Below, piece by piece: positions 1 through 12,691 of a stretch of 64,000 nt of DNA. How positions within the stretch are numbered: position 1 is the first letter of the stretch; each line of letters opens with the position of its first letter. This DNA comes from Scilla litardierei (lineage: Eukaryota; Streptophyta; Magnoliopsida; Asparagales; Asparagaceae). The notes beneath the pieces were generated by a model. It searched no databases. It was not told the DNA's origin and saw only the letters and a list, made by a program, of their open reading frames with translations. Both the position numbers and the translations under genes were made by a program. The DNA lies in assembly GCA_030789695.1 (NCBI GenBank), contig CM061133.1:90991248-91055247 (forward strand), read 5' to 3'.

Positions 1-604
1 CATACCACAACTGATCTAAACAAGTTCATTTATATATATGACGTTGCACATTAAGTCCCTTTCTGAATAATACTTATAAGAATGCTTGATAACTCACCTG
101 TAATGAGCACGATACGTAAATCAATAATGAGCAATGCACAGTATTAGTGAAAAAGGAAAGTTGTAATTGGCAAGTTGCTAATAATGTTGATGTCTATTGA
201 GGGCAGACAGTCTTGCTAGTTTCAATTAACTTATGCAGAAAGCCAAATTGGGGTTCCTAATTATGGCACAAAAGAAAGCCAAACATGCCGCTTATAAATT
301 ATCTCAAAAATATGATCAAGTTGTGACATGCTAGGCATGCATATTGGACACGATATTTTAGTATGAGCGTTATCTTACAATGTGACATGTTGTTTAATGC
401 CGGGTCGACGTTTTTGTATCCATGCAACAAGATCTCAAACACAAGCAATATCAAGATGAAGATACTGATTGGAGGGGAAATATGTTACCATGATGGGTGG
501 ACCACTGGAGAAATTATGTTCTCAGTGAACATCTAAGTCACATGAAAGCATGCTAATTAAAGAAAAAAATTTGATCGGTGAGATGTTCCTCAAATTTTCG
601 CTTA

Positions 605-1003
605 TCATAGATAGCCAAAAATCTGAGAATAATTTTTTTTGACAACACAGTTGTTTTCAATGAGTATGTATTTTACTAATAATCATGTTAATATCCGATT
701 TTCTCTTGTTAAATCTGATGTGTTCCCGAATTAAAATAATAGAGAAAGTAATGTGTTCATGTGTCAGATATATGAATTTCTATTGTATTTATGCTTATCC
801 ATAGTTTTGTAGCTGATTAGCTAACATTACATAATAATAATTTTTCTTAGGCAACAATGAATCAGATGTGTTTCAATTTTGTGTTTATGCCAGTGTATCG
901 GTTGTATATGTTGATAAGTACTAATTCCAATCTGTATTTTAAATCAGTTGTAATGCAAAGTGTATCATGCATTGATGTTTTGATTTGGAATGGTTTTTTG
1001 AAA
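605..1003. repeat. Direct repeat, copy 1
   Basis: This segment matches 1351-1757 with scattered substitutions and small indels. Both copies share long runs around the words 'gagaataattttttttgaca' and 'atgcttatccatagttttg'. The offset is about 750 bp and the unit is non-coding. It may be subterminal repetition of the adjacent CACTA element, but no motif proves that. Confidence 0.8.
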
Positions 1004-1350
1004 GGATTTGCAACTATAATATACATTGCGTTATAAACGTCTAACATATATGTATCATCTTTCACTGGAATGTGCATCTGTAACATTGCTTTACTAAATC
1101 AATACTCTAATATTTTCAATGTAAAGACTAATTCTGTGCAAATTGAATAATGCGTGTATCGTCCTTTTTTCAATTTGTAACAACTAGAAATCTCTTTAAA
1201 GGCCTTTCAAGCATTGGTTTCTATCTTAAAAATTTTTGGCTTGTTTTTTGACAGTTGATAGTTATCTCTTAGCATTGTCGAAAGCTCTTAGGAAACAAAA
1301 TGTTCTTTTCCTCACTGTGTTGTCTCCAACATCTGGGATTTGGTTCAGAG

Positions 1351-1757
1351 ACGAAAATCTGAGAATAATTTTTTTTGACATTACAGTTGTTTTCAATGAG
1401 CATGTATTTGACTAATAATCATGTTAGATATCCGATTTTCTCTAGTTAAATCTGACGTGTTCCCCAATTTAATAATAGAGAAAGTGATGTGTTCATGTGT
1501 TAGATATATGAATTCTATTGTATTTATGCTTATCCATAGTTTTGTAGCATAGCTAGCTAACAATTGCATGATAATAATTTTACTTGGGCAATAATGAGAT
1601 GAATCATATTTGTTTCAATTGTGTGTGTGTGTGCGCGCGCGCGTGTGCGTGTGTCGGTTTTATATGTTGATAAGCACTAATTCTCGTCTGTATTTTTAAT
1701 CAGTTGAAATGCGAAGTGTATCTTGTATTTATGTTTTGAATTAGAATGGTTTTTTGA
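1351..1757. repeat. Direct repeat, copy 2
   Basis: This is the second copy of the 605-1003 unit, with the same word order from 'aaaatctgagaataa' to 'gaatggttttttga'. It differs from copy 1 mainly by acquiring the TG/CG microsatellite at 1621-1654. Confidence 0.8.
1621..1654. repeat. (GT)n/(GC)n microsatellite
   Basis: Alternating GT dinucleotides turn into GC and back to GT. The repeat is present only in the second copy of the direct duplication; copy 1 reads differently at this place, so it expanded after the duplication. Confidence 0.9.
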
Positions 1758-2524
1758 TATCAGTTGCATGTATTTGCTTGGAGATCGTTGTAAGTATAAA
1801 TTTTTGTTGTGAGCTGGTGCCAAGCTCTTCCAGGATAGTTACCAATCTCCCTCACATTTAAATTGGTTAAAAAATCTGAGAATCAAAATTTTTAATTACG
1901 TTTTTATTTTTTTATAAATTTAATTACGTTTCTGGCGGTTCTAAACTGCCACAATCTAGTTAATATCCACCTCCCTTCCACACCATTAAATACCCCAAAA
2001 AAACAATCTATTGTGTATGAGTAATGACAACTTAATTTAAATCTGGTTTGTTTTTGTTTTTAATATGTTATAAAATTCTTTGATCATTGTGCATGTAACG
2101 TATTAAGTTTGAGATGAATCTTTTTACTATTCTTTGTGTTAATTTTCTGACTTGCAATTTTATTAGAGCACTTAACATATTTAAATCGGCAGAGTGAATC
2201 CTAATTAGGATTTAATACATATAAGCCTGTTATCTTATTAAACTAGGAAGCAAACATGACATTAGCACAAGACAGAAAATGTTACGGGGTGAGCGCATAA
2301 TTTACTAAACATCAGGTTAGTAGGATTATGCAATCAGCAGTCAACATGTAAGCTTGCACATCATGATTTAGGACAAAAATACTTGATAATGGTTGGGACA
2401 ACAAAGAATAATTACTTCCAAAACAAAACAAAAAATGTTAAGAGAAGAATAATGAAATATATAGTATTCAAATTTTATCCATTTTTTAATAGTGTAATTT
2501 TGTTTCATTTTTTGTAGTTTCATA

Positions 2525-2709
2525 ATGGATCGAGGCTGGATAAATAAGTCTAGAGTTACCAAAGAATAAGTGGATGGTGTAAAAAGTTTTCTGGACTTTT
2601 TATTTAGAAACAAGTCTAGAGATTCAAAGATTCCATGTCGTTGCAAGAAATGTGTGTTACAAGATCACTACAACTACAACATCATATATGAGCATTTAAT
2701 TATAAAAGG
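2525..2709 (+). pseudogene. CACTA TNP2 transposase, N-terminal transposase-associated domain
   Basis: The frame from the ATG at 2525 has the layout of the plant transposase-associated domain that starts TNP2-like proteins: an initial MDRGWI motif, a GV-x-SFLDF segment, then a cysteine pair in IPCRCKKC. A TAA stop at 2567-2569 falls where the family normally has an aromatic residue, so this copy is dead even without the insertion. The frame continues to 2709 and is cut there by the Tat-lineage LTR. In the intact family this domain precedes the DDE transposase, which binds the transposon ends and cuts them in the nucleus. Confidence 0.85.
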
Positions 2710-3797
2710 TGTTTCAGAGTGTTTTCTCACTACAGTGTCGTTGACCGTGGACTGCCCGGTCAACGTGGTCAAGGGGCCAATTAGGGTCCCTTGGGTGCGT
2801 CGAGCGCGTGTAGACGCGGCGTGAATCGGAGATGTAGTCGACGCAGAGCACGTCAGCTGGGCCGGGTCTGGATCCTCGGCCTCTGGGGGGCTGAGGAGAA
2901 GCCTCGTCCCGGTGTGAGGTGCTCGGCCTCGGACGGTCGGACGACGAGGGGAAGCCTCGGTGCCTTAGCTTGACACGGAGCTGAGGGGAAGCCTCGGCTC
3001 GGATGGGTGCGCTCGGCCTCGGTCGGTCGGATGATGAGGGGTAGCCTCGGTCGTCTCGCTTGATGCGCGGCCGGCGTGGAGCTGAGGGGAAGCCTCGGCT
3101 CGGATGGATGCCCTCGGCCTCGGTCCCTCCTGGCGTCGAGGGGTGGTCTCAATGCCTTGGCTGATGCTTGATGGCGTTCTCCTGGTGTCGAAGGGAAGCT
3201 TCGGCACTTGGATCTAACGTCTTCCTGAACAGACGAGAACACTCGTCAGGGAGGCCGGACCTTGGTTCCGGCCAAATCCCCTCCGATGCCTAAGTCAGAT
3301 GACAGTCTGAAAGAGGAGGCTCGGCGGGGACAGTTCGACTCGAGAGGAGATCGGAACGACGTCCTCCGGTGCGAGCGGGGAGAAGGAGATGAAGTGGGGG
3401 AACTAGGTCATTGATGGAGTACCTTAGGTTTTGTTACCTGAGATGCGGTCCTTTGTTCAGTCGTCCTCCTAGTCCTTTTATAAGCCTCTCGTCACGACCA
3501 CCCATGACTCACGTCCTTCGTCCGCCCCCAATCGTGTCCCCTCAATCCGCCTCCCCATCGCCGCTCCCAGCGCCACGCCAGCACCTCCCCATAACGGCCA
3601 TTAAGTGGCAGCGGGCCTGGGGGAACGGTTATCGCTGGAGTGGGTGAGTGACTCGCGCGTTTCTGGGGTCGGGTCGGATCGATTTTTCGGGGTCCTCTCA
3701 TGGGCTTCGTTGGGTGGGCTTGGACCCCCCACGATTTCGTGTTGTAGGCTGCGCCTTTGGGCCCATGCTGTTGGGCCTCCGCAAAATAGACGTATCA
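2710..3797 (-). repeat. Tat-lineage LTR (3' LTR of minus-strand element)
   Basis: The LTR runs from TGTTTCAGAG to GACGTATCA and is GC-rich. It contains an imperfect series of 'ctgaggggaagcctcgg' words between about 2890 and 3130. A TATA-like TTATAAAAGG on the minus strand (3474-3484) fits a promoter reading leftward. Open frames across the LTR in several registers come from its GC content and have no protein similarity. Confidence 0.92.
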
Positions 3798-3810
3798 ATT
3801 GCCCCCATCG
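3798..3810 (-). other. Polypurine tract of the Tat-lineage element
   Basis: Read on the minus strand, the segment directly before the 3' LTR is GATGGGGGCAAT. This purine-rich run is where plus-strand DNA synthesis is primed in LTR elements. Confidence 0.7.
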
Positions 3811-4169
3811 GTTGGGCCGATCGGCCTTGGCCGGTTCGGTTCGACCGATGTGACTCCTGGGGTTACGATTGGCACGTCAGTCAAGGTGTGGTCATAAATG
3901 AAGGTCATGATGAGGCGGATCGATAGGATTTCCCTTGGCGCCGATTTCGAAACGCCGCCGGCTCTTTGAGGCTTGCCACGCGTTCCTATCAGGCGTTTTG
4001 AATTCGCCCCCGGGTCTTGTATATAAGTGCACCGGCTGCTTTGATCCCAACTTCTTCCTCGCTCTTCTCTCTGTTCCGGGCTTTCCACAAATTCGGAGTC
4101 TTCCACCGCCTTCGTTCTCTTGCCTTCTCCAAATAGACAAAAAGGTAACTCCTTTCCCATCCTCATATT

Positions 4170-5725
4170 ATGGCTGCTCTTAGGATAGGTGGCTCTGGCC
4201 AAGGGGCGAGGGATCCTCCTGAGTCCAGGCGTGGTGGGCCCCGATCTGTGGGATCCGGTTCCTCCTCGGGGAGCCGTTCCCTCCGAGACAAAGGGAAGGG
4301 GAAGCTCTTCCCAGACTATGCTGGCGATGATGTGGCATCAGTTGCCGCGTGGCTTAATGTACCTCCGGTTATCCTTAGAACGCCGTCAAGAACTCCTTTT
4401 CTGGCGGCTGCGGAGATTCGGGGAAGGTACCTCTGTCACCCGTATGATGTTCGAGTCCCTTTCATCGACGAGCGGATCTGTCTTCCGAGGAGCAACGAAG
4501 TCGACGTTTACGTCGAGATGTTCCGTTTGGGTCTTCGTTTCCCGCTCAATCCCTTCTTTATCCAAGTCATGGAGTACCTCATGGTGTCCCTTTGCCAGTT
4601 TACCCCCTGTTCGGTTGCGGTTCTGACAGGCTTTGTGATGCTCTGCGGCACTCGCGGTCTGGAGCCATCTCTCCCCCTCCTCTTCTATTTTTATCAGATC
4701 CAGACGGTCAGTCTAGGGTCATGGCTGCACCTCCGAGCCCGCACGGGGAGGGAATGCCTGATCGGGCTACCCCACTGGGCGGGGGATTGGAGCTCGGGTT
4801 ATGTCTTCGTAGTCTTCCTTGAGGATGCTCAAATTTTGACAGGTTGAGGTGGGTCAGGTCGGCCTCACCGAACGCTAACCCTCTCCGAGACTGATCAAGC
4901 GGCCGTCGCGCTGCTGTCAGCCCTCCCCTTAGAGGCGAAGTCTATCTGGCCTTTGTTGGACGACCTACTCCTGAAGGCCGTCTTGTGGTCTCCGGGTAGG
5001 TCGCTTTTTTAGTCCTGGATTGCCCCGTGGCTTACCCTGATTTCGGTTTCGCTTGCAGAAATGGCTGGTCACGAGTTCACCCGCAACGTTGATGAGCTGA
5101 TTCAGCGAGGAGCCGCTCGGAGCCGAGGCAGCACCTCGGGAAGGGCACCTCAACGGACCGTCGAGGAGGAGGTGCGCCGAGCCGAGCCCACCGTGGGTAA
5201 GGTGGCGGCCGCGCCTCCCGTCTCTACTTCTGGTAGCCCCCTCCCCAGGGAGGTCGCAAGAGCCGGATCCGTCCCATCGGCCCAAGTGTTGGGGGGTGAT
5301 GATGGGTCCGGTGCAGCTCCTCTTGCGCCTGGCACGCCCCCTCTTGTCTCCGAGGGTGGAGGCGGCACGAGGCGGAAGCGCTCCCCTTCGGCGCCTGCCG
5401 AGCCTCGCGGAGGGAAGAGAAGGAAGGAAGGCGTGGATCCCCCAGTCCGGTGCGCTCCGTGCCCCCGGTGGTGGCCGCCGAGGATCTTCCAGTGACCCTG
5501 ACGACCACCCCCGTCGCAGCGGCCCTGCCTCCATTATCGGGAGTTGGTGCCCTGTTGGTGAGCTGCTCAGCCTCCCTCGAGGTCACCCCAGGGGACTCGG
5601 TGTTTGTCGACCGAGCCTTGGCACAGCATTTGGCCGAGGGCTCCGTCCTCCCCTGGGACAGTGGTCTCCTCGAGAGGGCCCCCACCGACAAGGTGTCGGA
5701 CGTCTTGGTCTGGATCCTTCAGCAG
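4170..5725 (+). pseudogene. Antisense ORF of Tat element (putative gypsy-type transposon domain), exons 1-2
   Basis: This ORF runs opposite to gag, in the 3' part of the element, as described for antisense ORFs in Tat-lineage retrotransposons. The first 200 residues contain a basic/serine-rich N-terminus, then a domain with the pattern E-M-F-R-x-G-L-R-F-P-L-x-P-F, characteristic of the 'putative gypsy type transposon' family (Pfam Transposase_28). A probable intron (GTAGGT at 4996 to TTGCAG at 5058) separates it from a proline/serine-rich second exon (5059-5725). Shifts of frame near 4850 and 5450 make it a pseudogene. The second exon ends at CAG before a GT at 5726, exactly where the Athila element entered. 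The function of this protein family is unknown. Confidence 0.75.
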
Positions 5726-5730
5726 GTCTG

Positions 5731-7539
5731 TGCCTCTCTCAAAATAATGTGAGCTTTACTCCCAAGCGCAGGAGATCGTACAAGTAGTATCTGGAGAGTC
5801 CAGAGTCGAATCCTCGGGACAAGTCGACCTGAGATAACACAAATTCAACTAATCAAATAAAATATACGGTTAAGATAACAACCACCTTTGTGAAGGTGAA
5901 GAATAGTGTAAGGATTTTTAGTAGCGAAAGTGGTTCCTACAAGCATTACGGTATCACGAAAGTTTGGTATTCAATGAGACAAGTATGCTACGGTTGTGAG
6001 TTCATTAGGAGTTTATAGTCGCTGAAATTTCACGTCTTTCAATGTCACACGACGCTTCACCCGGTCAAGGCGTGAAGGCGTCGGAAGATAAATCAATGAA
6101 AACTAGTCAAAATAGCCTTAAACGTATTACTAGCAATGTTGATTTCATTAAACAATAATCGCAGCGATAAGTTCAGATTAGAGAACACAAATTGGCTAGC
6201 CTTATCAGGGCCTAGCCATAGGGCACATCAACAATATCGATAGTAAGCAAATACCCATCAAATACGCTGTAGAAATCAACAAAACTAGCAATTTGGACAT
6301 GATAATAGGGCTAAAGACATGAGATTTAGCAACTACATACTCCTAACTACATCACAACCATAGCACAAAGAGATTAGCCACGCATGGTGCAATAAAAATC
6401 AGATTTGATAGCAAAATACATCGTTTAGATAGCAAAATACAAAGAAATACACCAAATACGGGGTATAAGTTCAAGAAATTATCACCAAATCTCCTCCTTA
6501 GAACCCAAAACTCTCTGAGAATAGGAAGAATAGTCTCTGGAAATTTTCAGAATTTTCTCCTGGAGAAATACGCACAGTAGCCGCTCCAAAAGTCCCAAAA
6601 TACGCCAGAATACCCCCCAAAACCCTAGAAATACGCTTATATATTAACATTGCGGGTTTGAGGGCTTAACGGGTCTAAACCCGCTCCCGTACAAACCCGA
6701 TTCGCAGCCGGCGACGATCGGAACCGTCGATCTCGAGCGGGTCAAATATAGGCCGTCCATCAATGCGGGATTGAACTATATGCTGCCACCTGTGCTTTGC
6801 GATTCGTGCGATGCCCGCTTCGACTTCGAAATCAAACCCGCATCGATCCTCGCTTTGGATCTTGCATCCACGGCCAAACTTGAAGCGGGCGCTGATAAAT
6901 GCGGGGTGAAAGTGGGCCATTGGATATCAATCCAACGGCGATGGTGACGCCGCGTGGCACGAGCGGAATTCGAAATCGAAACGATTTCGTAATTGAGGCG
7001 CACCGTCGGATCGAGCAGCAAATCCACGCGATTGCGCCACGTGTCCAAGAAATCCCCGCTCAACGTCCGCTGTTTCCCTTGATTGCGAACCGTTGGATTG
7101 GGATCCAACGGACCACAAAATTCCACGTCGCCATAGTATTACTTTGTGCGGGATTTATTAAGCGCCGTTGGATGCGGTGGGAACGGTCAGATGCGTGCCA
7201 CGTGTCTCATTCTGATTGGCTGGCGGCCGTATAATCCGTATTTCTTGCGTATTTCTCCATTTAATTAGTATTCTGCATTCAAAAATTCATAGTAATTAGT
7301 ACAGATCTCAGAAAAATACAAATAAATAGTCGTTGGAATCGTGAGATCGAGACGATGCTAAGAAAAATATAAAACTGCAGAAATACTCAATAGAATTCAT
7401 GTTTTGTGCACAAATAATGTGATTTCTCTAATAAACAATGGTGTACAAAATACGCACATATTAGAGAGCAATTAAGTATTATATAGGCACATCATAGAAC
7501 TAATTAGGGGGTTAAATACGCAATATTCAACCCGAATCA
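5731..7539 (-). repeat. Athila-type 3' LTR
   Basis: The LTR starts TGCCTCTCTC and ends CCCGAATCA. A minus-strand TATATAAG motif near 6641-6648 is the likely promoter. Upstream of it (to the right) lie perfect hairpins built on CCGTTGGAT and its complement, for example stems 7090-7098 and 7103-7111 with a 4-base loop. Confidence 0.95.
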
Positions 7540-8851
7540 CACCCCCCAAGTAGCGTTTTGCTAGTCTCTAGCAAAATGAGCGGAATATGATACCAAATAT
7601 ACACCTAGATCACCTTATCAGGTCTCAAATCATTCATCACCATACTACAAAGACGAAAGAAAATGTCCACACACTAATGTCAAGATTTCATGCTCATTAT
7701 ATAATGGTACTCATGGGTTTACAATGAGAAGCAAGTATCTCTACAATGGTCATTAAATCAACTTAACTCCACTTTACATTACTTCATAGCGAATGGTATG
7801 CAAAATCAGTGGCTTACATCTTTCAATCAAAGTATATAACTTGGAGCGTAGATGTATCATGCAAAGCAAGCAAAAAAATAGATTGGCATCAAGACATACA
7901 AACGTCAATTTTCATTCATAGGAAATCACACCATATCTTGTGCTTTCTTTAAGCTTTGGAAGTTCTCTTGCCTTGCTAATGATGCACACTTTTTCTTGCT
8001 CTTCTTTTCTCATTTTATTAGTTCTGCGTAACGCGCATCAAGCAACATTTGCAGAAAAAAAAATGTATAACTTGGATCGCTCCATCAAATGATTGAGGTT
8101 CCAGTCAATGGCTCCCAAATCAGACGATAATAGGGCATTAGGCCAAGAAGGACCCCTCGGACTGTACTAATCGAGCCAACCAAGTTATTTCTTTAATGAC
8201 ACATTTATTCGTCCATACATTTTTCTTCATTCCTCTTAGTTCAGTCTTTCATTTGTGCGTGCATAAGTAACTTAGCAAGATAGCTTCCTTTTCTTTATTC
8301 TTTCACAAGAATGGGTTATCCTGATCATTTAAAAAGACAGTGTAGACTTTCTACCCAAGATCACACAAAGCATGCAAATAGCAATGAATATGAGATAAAA
8401 AAAATGCTCCTGTCATTTTGTGATGGTGTGTTCCATTGAAAGCATACGACTTGCTAATTCATAACTTCAAGATTCATTAAGTCATCATTCAATCCTACCA
8501 TAGAGATATTTCAAGAGAGATTTACCATGATTAATAGCATTCATATCGAATGAGAATGAAATATTTAACAATAGCGGTGGAGGAAAATAAATCATATGTG
8601 AACAGTGGTGAATAGACTTCGAGAATTGTCATCACATGAGGTTCATTTCTAGGTGTAATAAGCATTGGTGATAAATCTTGACTCAACCCCATTTTTTTAT
8701 TAAAAATTTTTTTGAAAAGGGAACTACTAAAATGAAAAAAATAAAATAAAATAAAAATAAAAATCCTAAAAGTTTTATACCCTCCCCCCAACTTAAGATA
8801 AGCATTGTCCTCAATGTTAAGGAGAGAGAATCATGGAAAGAACACACCTGA
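7540..8851 (-). other. Non-coding region between integrase and 3' LTR, with polypurine tract
   Basis: Read on the minus strand, the end next to the LTR is ACTTGGGGGGTG, a good polypurine tract. A second purine run of the same kind lies at about 8780-8795, close to the integrase stop. The remaining 1.3 kb is AT-rich and has no ORF with membrane segments or similarity to the envelope-like proteins that some Athila elements carry here. Confidence 0.75.
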
Positions 8852-11320
8852 TTAGTGACCACCCGAAGGTGGATCTGTGAGGTCAATGGTGGTATCCTCT
8901 CTGGCCCAAAGCTCTTGAAAGTGTTTCAGACGTTGTCCATTGACTTTGAATTCATGGCCATCCTTTTCATTCACTAAGACCACCGCTCCATGTGAGAAGA
9001 CTTCTTTGACAAAGTATGGTCCCGTCCATTTTGAGCGCAGCTTTCCTGGAAATATATGGAGTCTTGAATTGTACAACAGAACCTTGTCTCCACTTTTGAA
9101 TTCCTTTCGAAGGATCATCTTGTCGTGCACAGCTTTCATCCTTTCTTTTGCGAGCTTTGCATTTTCATATGCCTCACGTCGTATCTCATCAAGCTCCATG
9201 ATCTGCAATTTACGAGAAATATTTGATGAGTCATCAAGCACAATAAGTGTTTTAATTGCCCAAAAAGATTTATGCTCTAATTCAATAGGAAGATGGCAAT
9301 TTTTTCCATAAACCAAACGAAACGGTGACATCCCTAAGATAGTCTTGTATGCTGTCCTGTAGGCCCATAGAGCTTCAGGCAAGCGAAGACTCCAATCTTT
9401 GCGTGTTGGATTCACTGTTTTCTGAAGAATGTTCTTGATTTCCTTGTTCGCCAATTCCGCTTGCCCATTTGTTTGAGGATGGTAAGGTGTTGAAACTTTA
9501 TGTGTCACCCCAAATTTCTTCATTAGATTTGCAAAGAGCCTATTGCAGAAATGAGAACCTCCATCACTGATAATGGCCTTTGGCACTCCAAAGCGCGAGA
9601 AGATGTTTTCTTTCAAAAATTTCAGCACAATGGAAGCGTCGTTGGACCTGCAAGGAATAGCTTCCACCCATTTAGAAACATAATCAATGGCAACCAATAC
9701 AAATATATACCCAAAAGATGGTGGAAAAGGCCCCATGAAATCAATACCCCAACAATCAAATAATTCTATTTCTAGCATGGGATTCAAGGGCATCATGTTT
9801 CTTTTTGTAATTCCCCCCAACTGTTGACAACGCACACATGATTTACAATAAGCATATGCATCTTTAAACATTGTAGGCCAATAAAAACCACTCTGTAAAA
9901 TTTTGGCAACAGTCTTATGAGCTGAAAAGTGCCCCCCACATACCCCATCATGGCAAAAATGTAAAACACTATCAAATTCATGGTCGGGTACACATCTCCT
10001 TACAATTTGGTCTCCACAGTATTTAAAAAGATAAGGATCATCAAAATAGAATGATTTTACCTCATGCTTGAAGCGTTTGAAATCTAAAGAGGACCAATGT
10101 GGAGGGGTTCTACCTGTCACCAAATAATTAGCTATATCTGCATACCATGGTAGGGTAGAGATGGTGAAAAGCTGCTCATCTGGGAAGGAATCTCGCAATG
10201 GAATGGTAGGCGACTCTGTTCCCACCGTCAATCTAGAAAGGTGATCTGCGACATTGTTTTCAACTCCCTTCTTATCCTTGATTTGAATATTGAATTCCTG
10301 CAAAAGGAGAATCCATCGTATAAGTCTAGGTTTAGCATCCTTTTTAGATAAAAGATATTTCAGTGCAGAATGATCTGTAAAGATGAGAATAGGTGATCCC
10401 AATATGTAGCTTCTGAATTTCTCCAATGCAAACACCACAGCTAGCAACTCTTTCTCCGTAGTAGTGTAGTTCCGTTGTGCTTCATTCAAAGTTTTACTGG
10501 CATAATAGATAACACAAGGAACTTTCTCTTTCTTTTGTCCAAGCACTGCCCCCATCGCGTAGTCACTTGAATCACACATGATTTCAAATGGCATACTCCA
10601 GTCTGGAACCTGCAAAATAGGGGAGGAAACAAGTGAGTTCTTTAATTTATCAAATGAAACTTGACACTCTTGTGTCCATATGAAATCAGTATTTAAAGTT
10701 AATAAGTGGCAGAGGGGGCGGGAGGTGGCGCTGAAATCCTTTATGAATCTTCGATAAAATCCTGCATGGCCTAGAAAGGATCGAATGTCCTTGACGCATT
10801 TTGGTGTAGGCAACTTCTCAATCACCTCAACTTTTGCTCTGTCTACCTGAATACCTACTTTGGAGACTAGGTGTCCAAGAACCAAACCCTCAGTTGTCAT
10901 GAAATGACACTTTTCCCAGTTTAACAACAGGTTCTTTTCCTGACACCTGTGCAAGACAAGAGCTAAGTTAGATAAACAATTTTCAAATGAAGTGCCATAT
11001 ACAGAAAAGTCATCCATAAACACTTCCATAATCCTCTCAACCATATCGCTAAAGATACTCAACATGCAACGCTGAAAAGTAGCAGGTGCATTGCATAATC
11101 CAAAAGGCATTCTCCTAAAAGCGAAAGTTCCAAAGGGGCAAGTGAAGGTAGTCTTCTCTTGATCCTCTGGAGCAATCTCTATCTGATAATAGCCAGAATA
11201 ACCATCTAGAAAACAATAAAATTCGTTACCTGCTACTCTTTCCAAGATTTGATCAATGAAAGGTAATGGAAAGTGATCTTTTCGTGTTTTAGCATTTAAC
11301 TTTCTGTAATCAACACACAT
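8852..11320 (-). pseudogene. pol: Athila-type Pol: reverse transcriptase, RNase H, integrase
   Basis: The 822-residue frame begins just after an in-frame TAG (11324-11326) that falls in the first RT motif, in front of the CVDYRKLN box. Visible domains in order are RT (residues 1-180, with the LDGYSGY and FMDD catalytic boxes near residues 39 and 101), RNase H (about 245-370, starting at the acidic residue in M-C-D-S-S), and an HHCC integrase zinc domain (about 455-505). The DDE integrase core follows, with D in GIDFMGP, D in SDGGSHF and E in GQAELANKE, then a C-terminal region without an obvious chromodomain. All catalytic residues I could check are present. The enzyme would copy element RNA and insert the cDNA into the genome. 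Confidence 0.93.
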
Positions 11321-11323
11321 CCT

Positions 11324-12574
11324 CTAACCTGTGGTGGTCCGCATCGGTATAAGCTCATTACTCTCATTTCTTACCACTGTGAGGCCTGATTTCTTCGGAA
11401 CCACCTGTATGGGACTAACCCATCTGCTGTCTGAAATAGGATATATTATACCTGCAGCAAGTAGCTTAAGGATCTCCCCCTTAACAACTTCTTTCAAAGT
11501 AGGATTTAATCGACGTTGCATCTCACATGTTGGTTTGGCATCATCCTCAAGATAAATATGATGAGTGCAAATTAAGGGATTTATACCTGTAATGTCCGCA
11601 ATAGACCATCTAATGGCCCCTTTGTGTTCCCTAATCACATCAAGCAAAGCACTCTCTTGTTCAGGTGTGAGTTTAGAGGATATTACCACGGGGAAGGTCT
11701 CCTCCTTTCCAAGGAAAGCGTATTTCAAATAGTCTGGCAGAGGCTTCAATTCCAACTTTGGATGCTCAATCTCTGAAGGTTGTTGTGGTGGCAATTCCAC
11801 TGGCACTGTCTCGAACTTTTGCACCCATGCATCCCTTGATCTTTCATTTTTGCCCTGCACAAAATAAGATTCATCAATATCCTCGAAATTATAATCAATA
11901 AAATTGGACGAACATTCATACTTAGCATCAAAATAGTCTTCGATTAAGCTCTCAATAAAGCATACCTCTTTCACGTCATCAACATTCGCAGGTAACTTAC
12001 ACGATTTAAAAATGTTCAGCTCAAGTTTCATGTTACCAAAGCTTATCTTCAATTGTCCATCCCTACAATTTATCATAGCATTGCAAGTTGCTAGGAATGG
12101 ACGTCCTAATATAATCGGAGTGCAATTACCTGATTGTGGCCCATGAATATCAAGGACGATAAAGTCCACGGGATAATAGAATTTGTCAACCTGGACCAAC
12201 ACATCCTCCACGCATCCTCGTGGGATTTTTACCGACCTGTCTGCTAACTGTAAAACCACAGGTGTCGTCTTCAGCTCCCCCAATCCAAGCTGCACATAAA
12301 CAGAATAAGGTAAAATATTAACACTAGATCCCAAATCAAGTAAAGCATCTCCAAATTTCTTAGTTCCTATTATGCATGGGATAGTAGGAGAACATGGATC
12401 CTTATATTTAGGAGGGGTGTCATGTTGTACCATTGCACTTACTTGTTGTGTTAAGAATGCTTTCTTTTTCACATTTAGACTCCGCTTTACAGTGCATAGC
12501 TCCTTCAGAAATTTAGCATATGCAGGCACTTGGTTGATTGCATCAAGTAATGGGATATTAATTTTTACCTGCAT
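11324..12574 (-). pseudogene. Athila-type protease and N-terminal part of reverse transcriptase
   Basis: This frame is in the same register as the gag above and the RT below. The retroviral-type aspartic protease signature appears as D-L-G-S-S-V-N-I-L-P near residue 80, with L in place of the usual S/T in the DSG/DTG box, which is common in Athila relatives. The C-terminal part covers the RT approach segment. The frame ends at TAG 11324-11326, probably a single-base change of a tryptophan codon. With the two stops suppressed, gag-pol would be one uninterrupted polyprotein. Confidence 0.88.
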
Positions 12575-12691
12575 GAAGATATCTCTTATCTCTGCCTGAT
12601 ACCTGTCTTTTGATGGTGGAGCAAGTCTGTGTGGGAATGGAGCTGGAGGTACATATGGTTCTGGCTCTTTTTCTGCTACCTCTTCCTCAAC

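Larger units (their letters stand above)
1..2524. other. AT-rich region without recognisable gene
   Basis: The stretch is AT-rich and has no open reading frame with recognisable protein similarity; the short minus-strand frames (for example 862-1086) have no domain I can name. It holds an approximate 400-bp direct duplication (605-1003 and 1351-1757) and a TG/CG microsatellite. It lies immediately upstream of the CACTA transposase start at 2525, so it may be the 5' non-coding or subterminal part of that transposon. I could not see the terminal CACTA inverted repeat, so this is inference. Confidence 0.6.

Noticed and set aside
2791..3926. Several overlapping open frames on both strands, and their copies at 19708-20714
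   Set aside because: They lie in the GC-rich LTR, are duplicated in the other LTR, run in many frames at once and resemble no protein.
6675..7234. Frames in the Athila LTR (also 15274-15733)
   Set aside because: They sit inside the LTR, are repeated in both copies and are interrupted differently in each, so they are not genes.
7540..8851. Envelope-like ORF of the Athila element
   Set aside because: No frame of adequate length and no membrane segments; frames near 8531-8886 are A/T-run artefacts.
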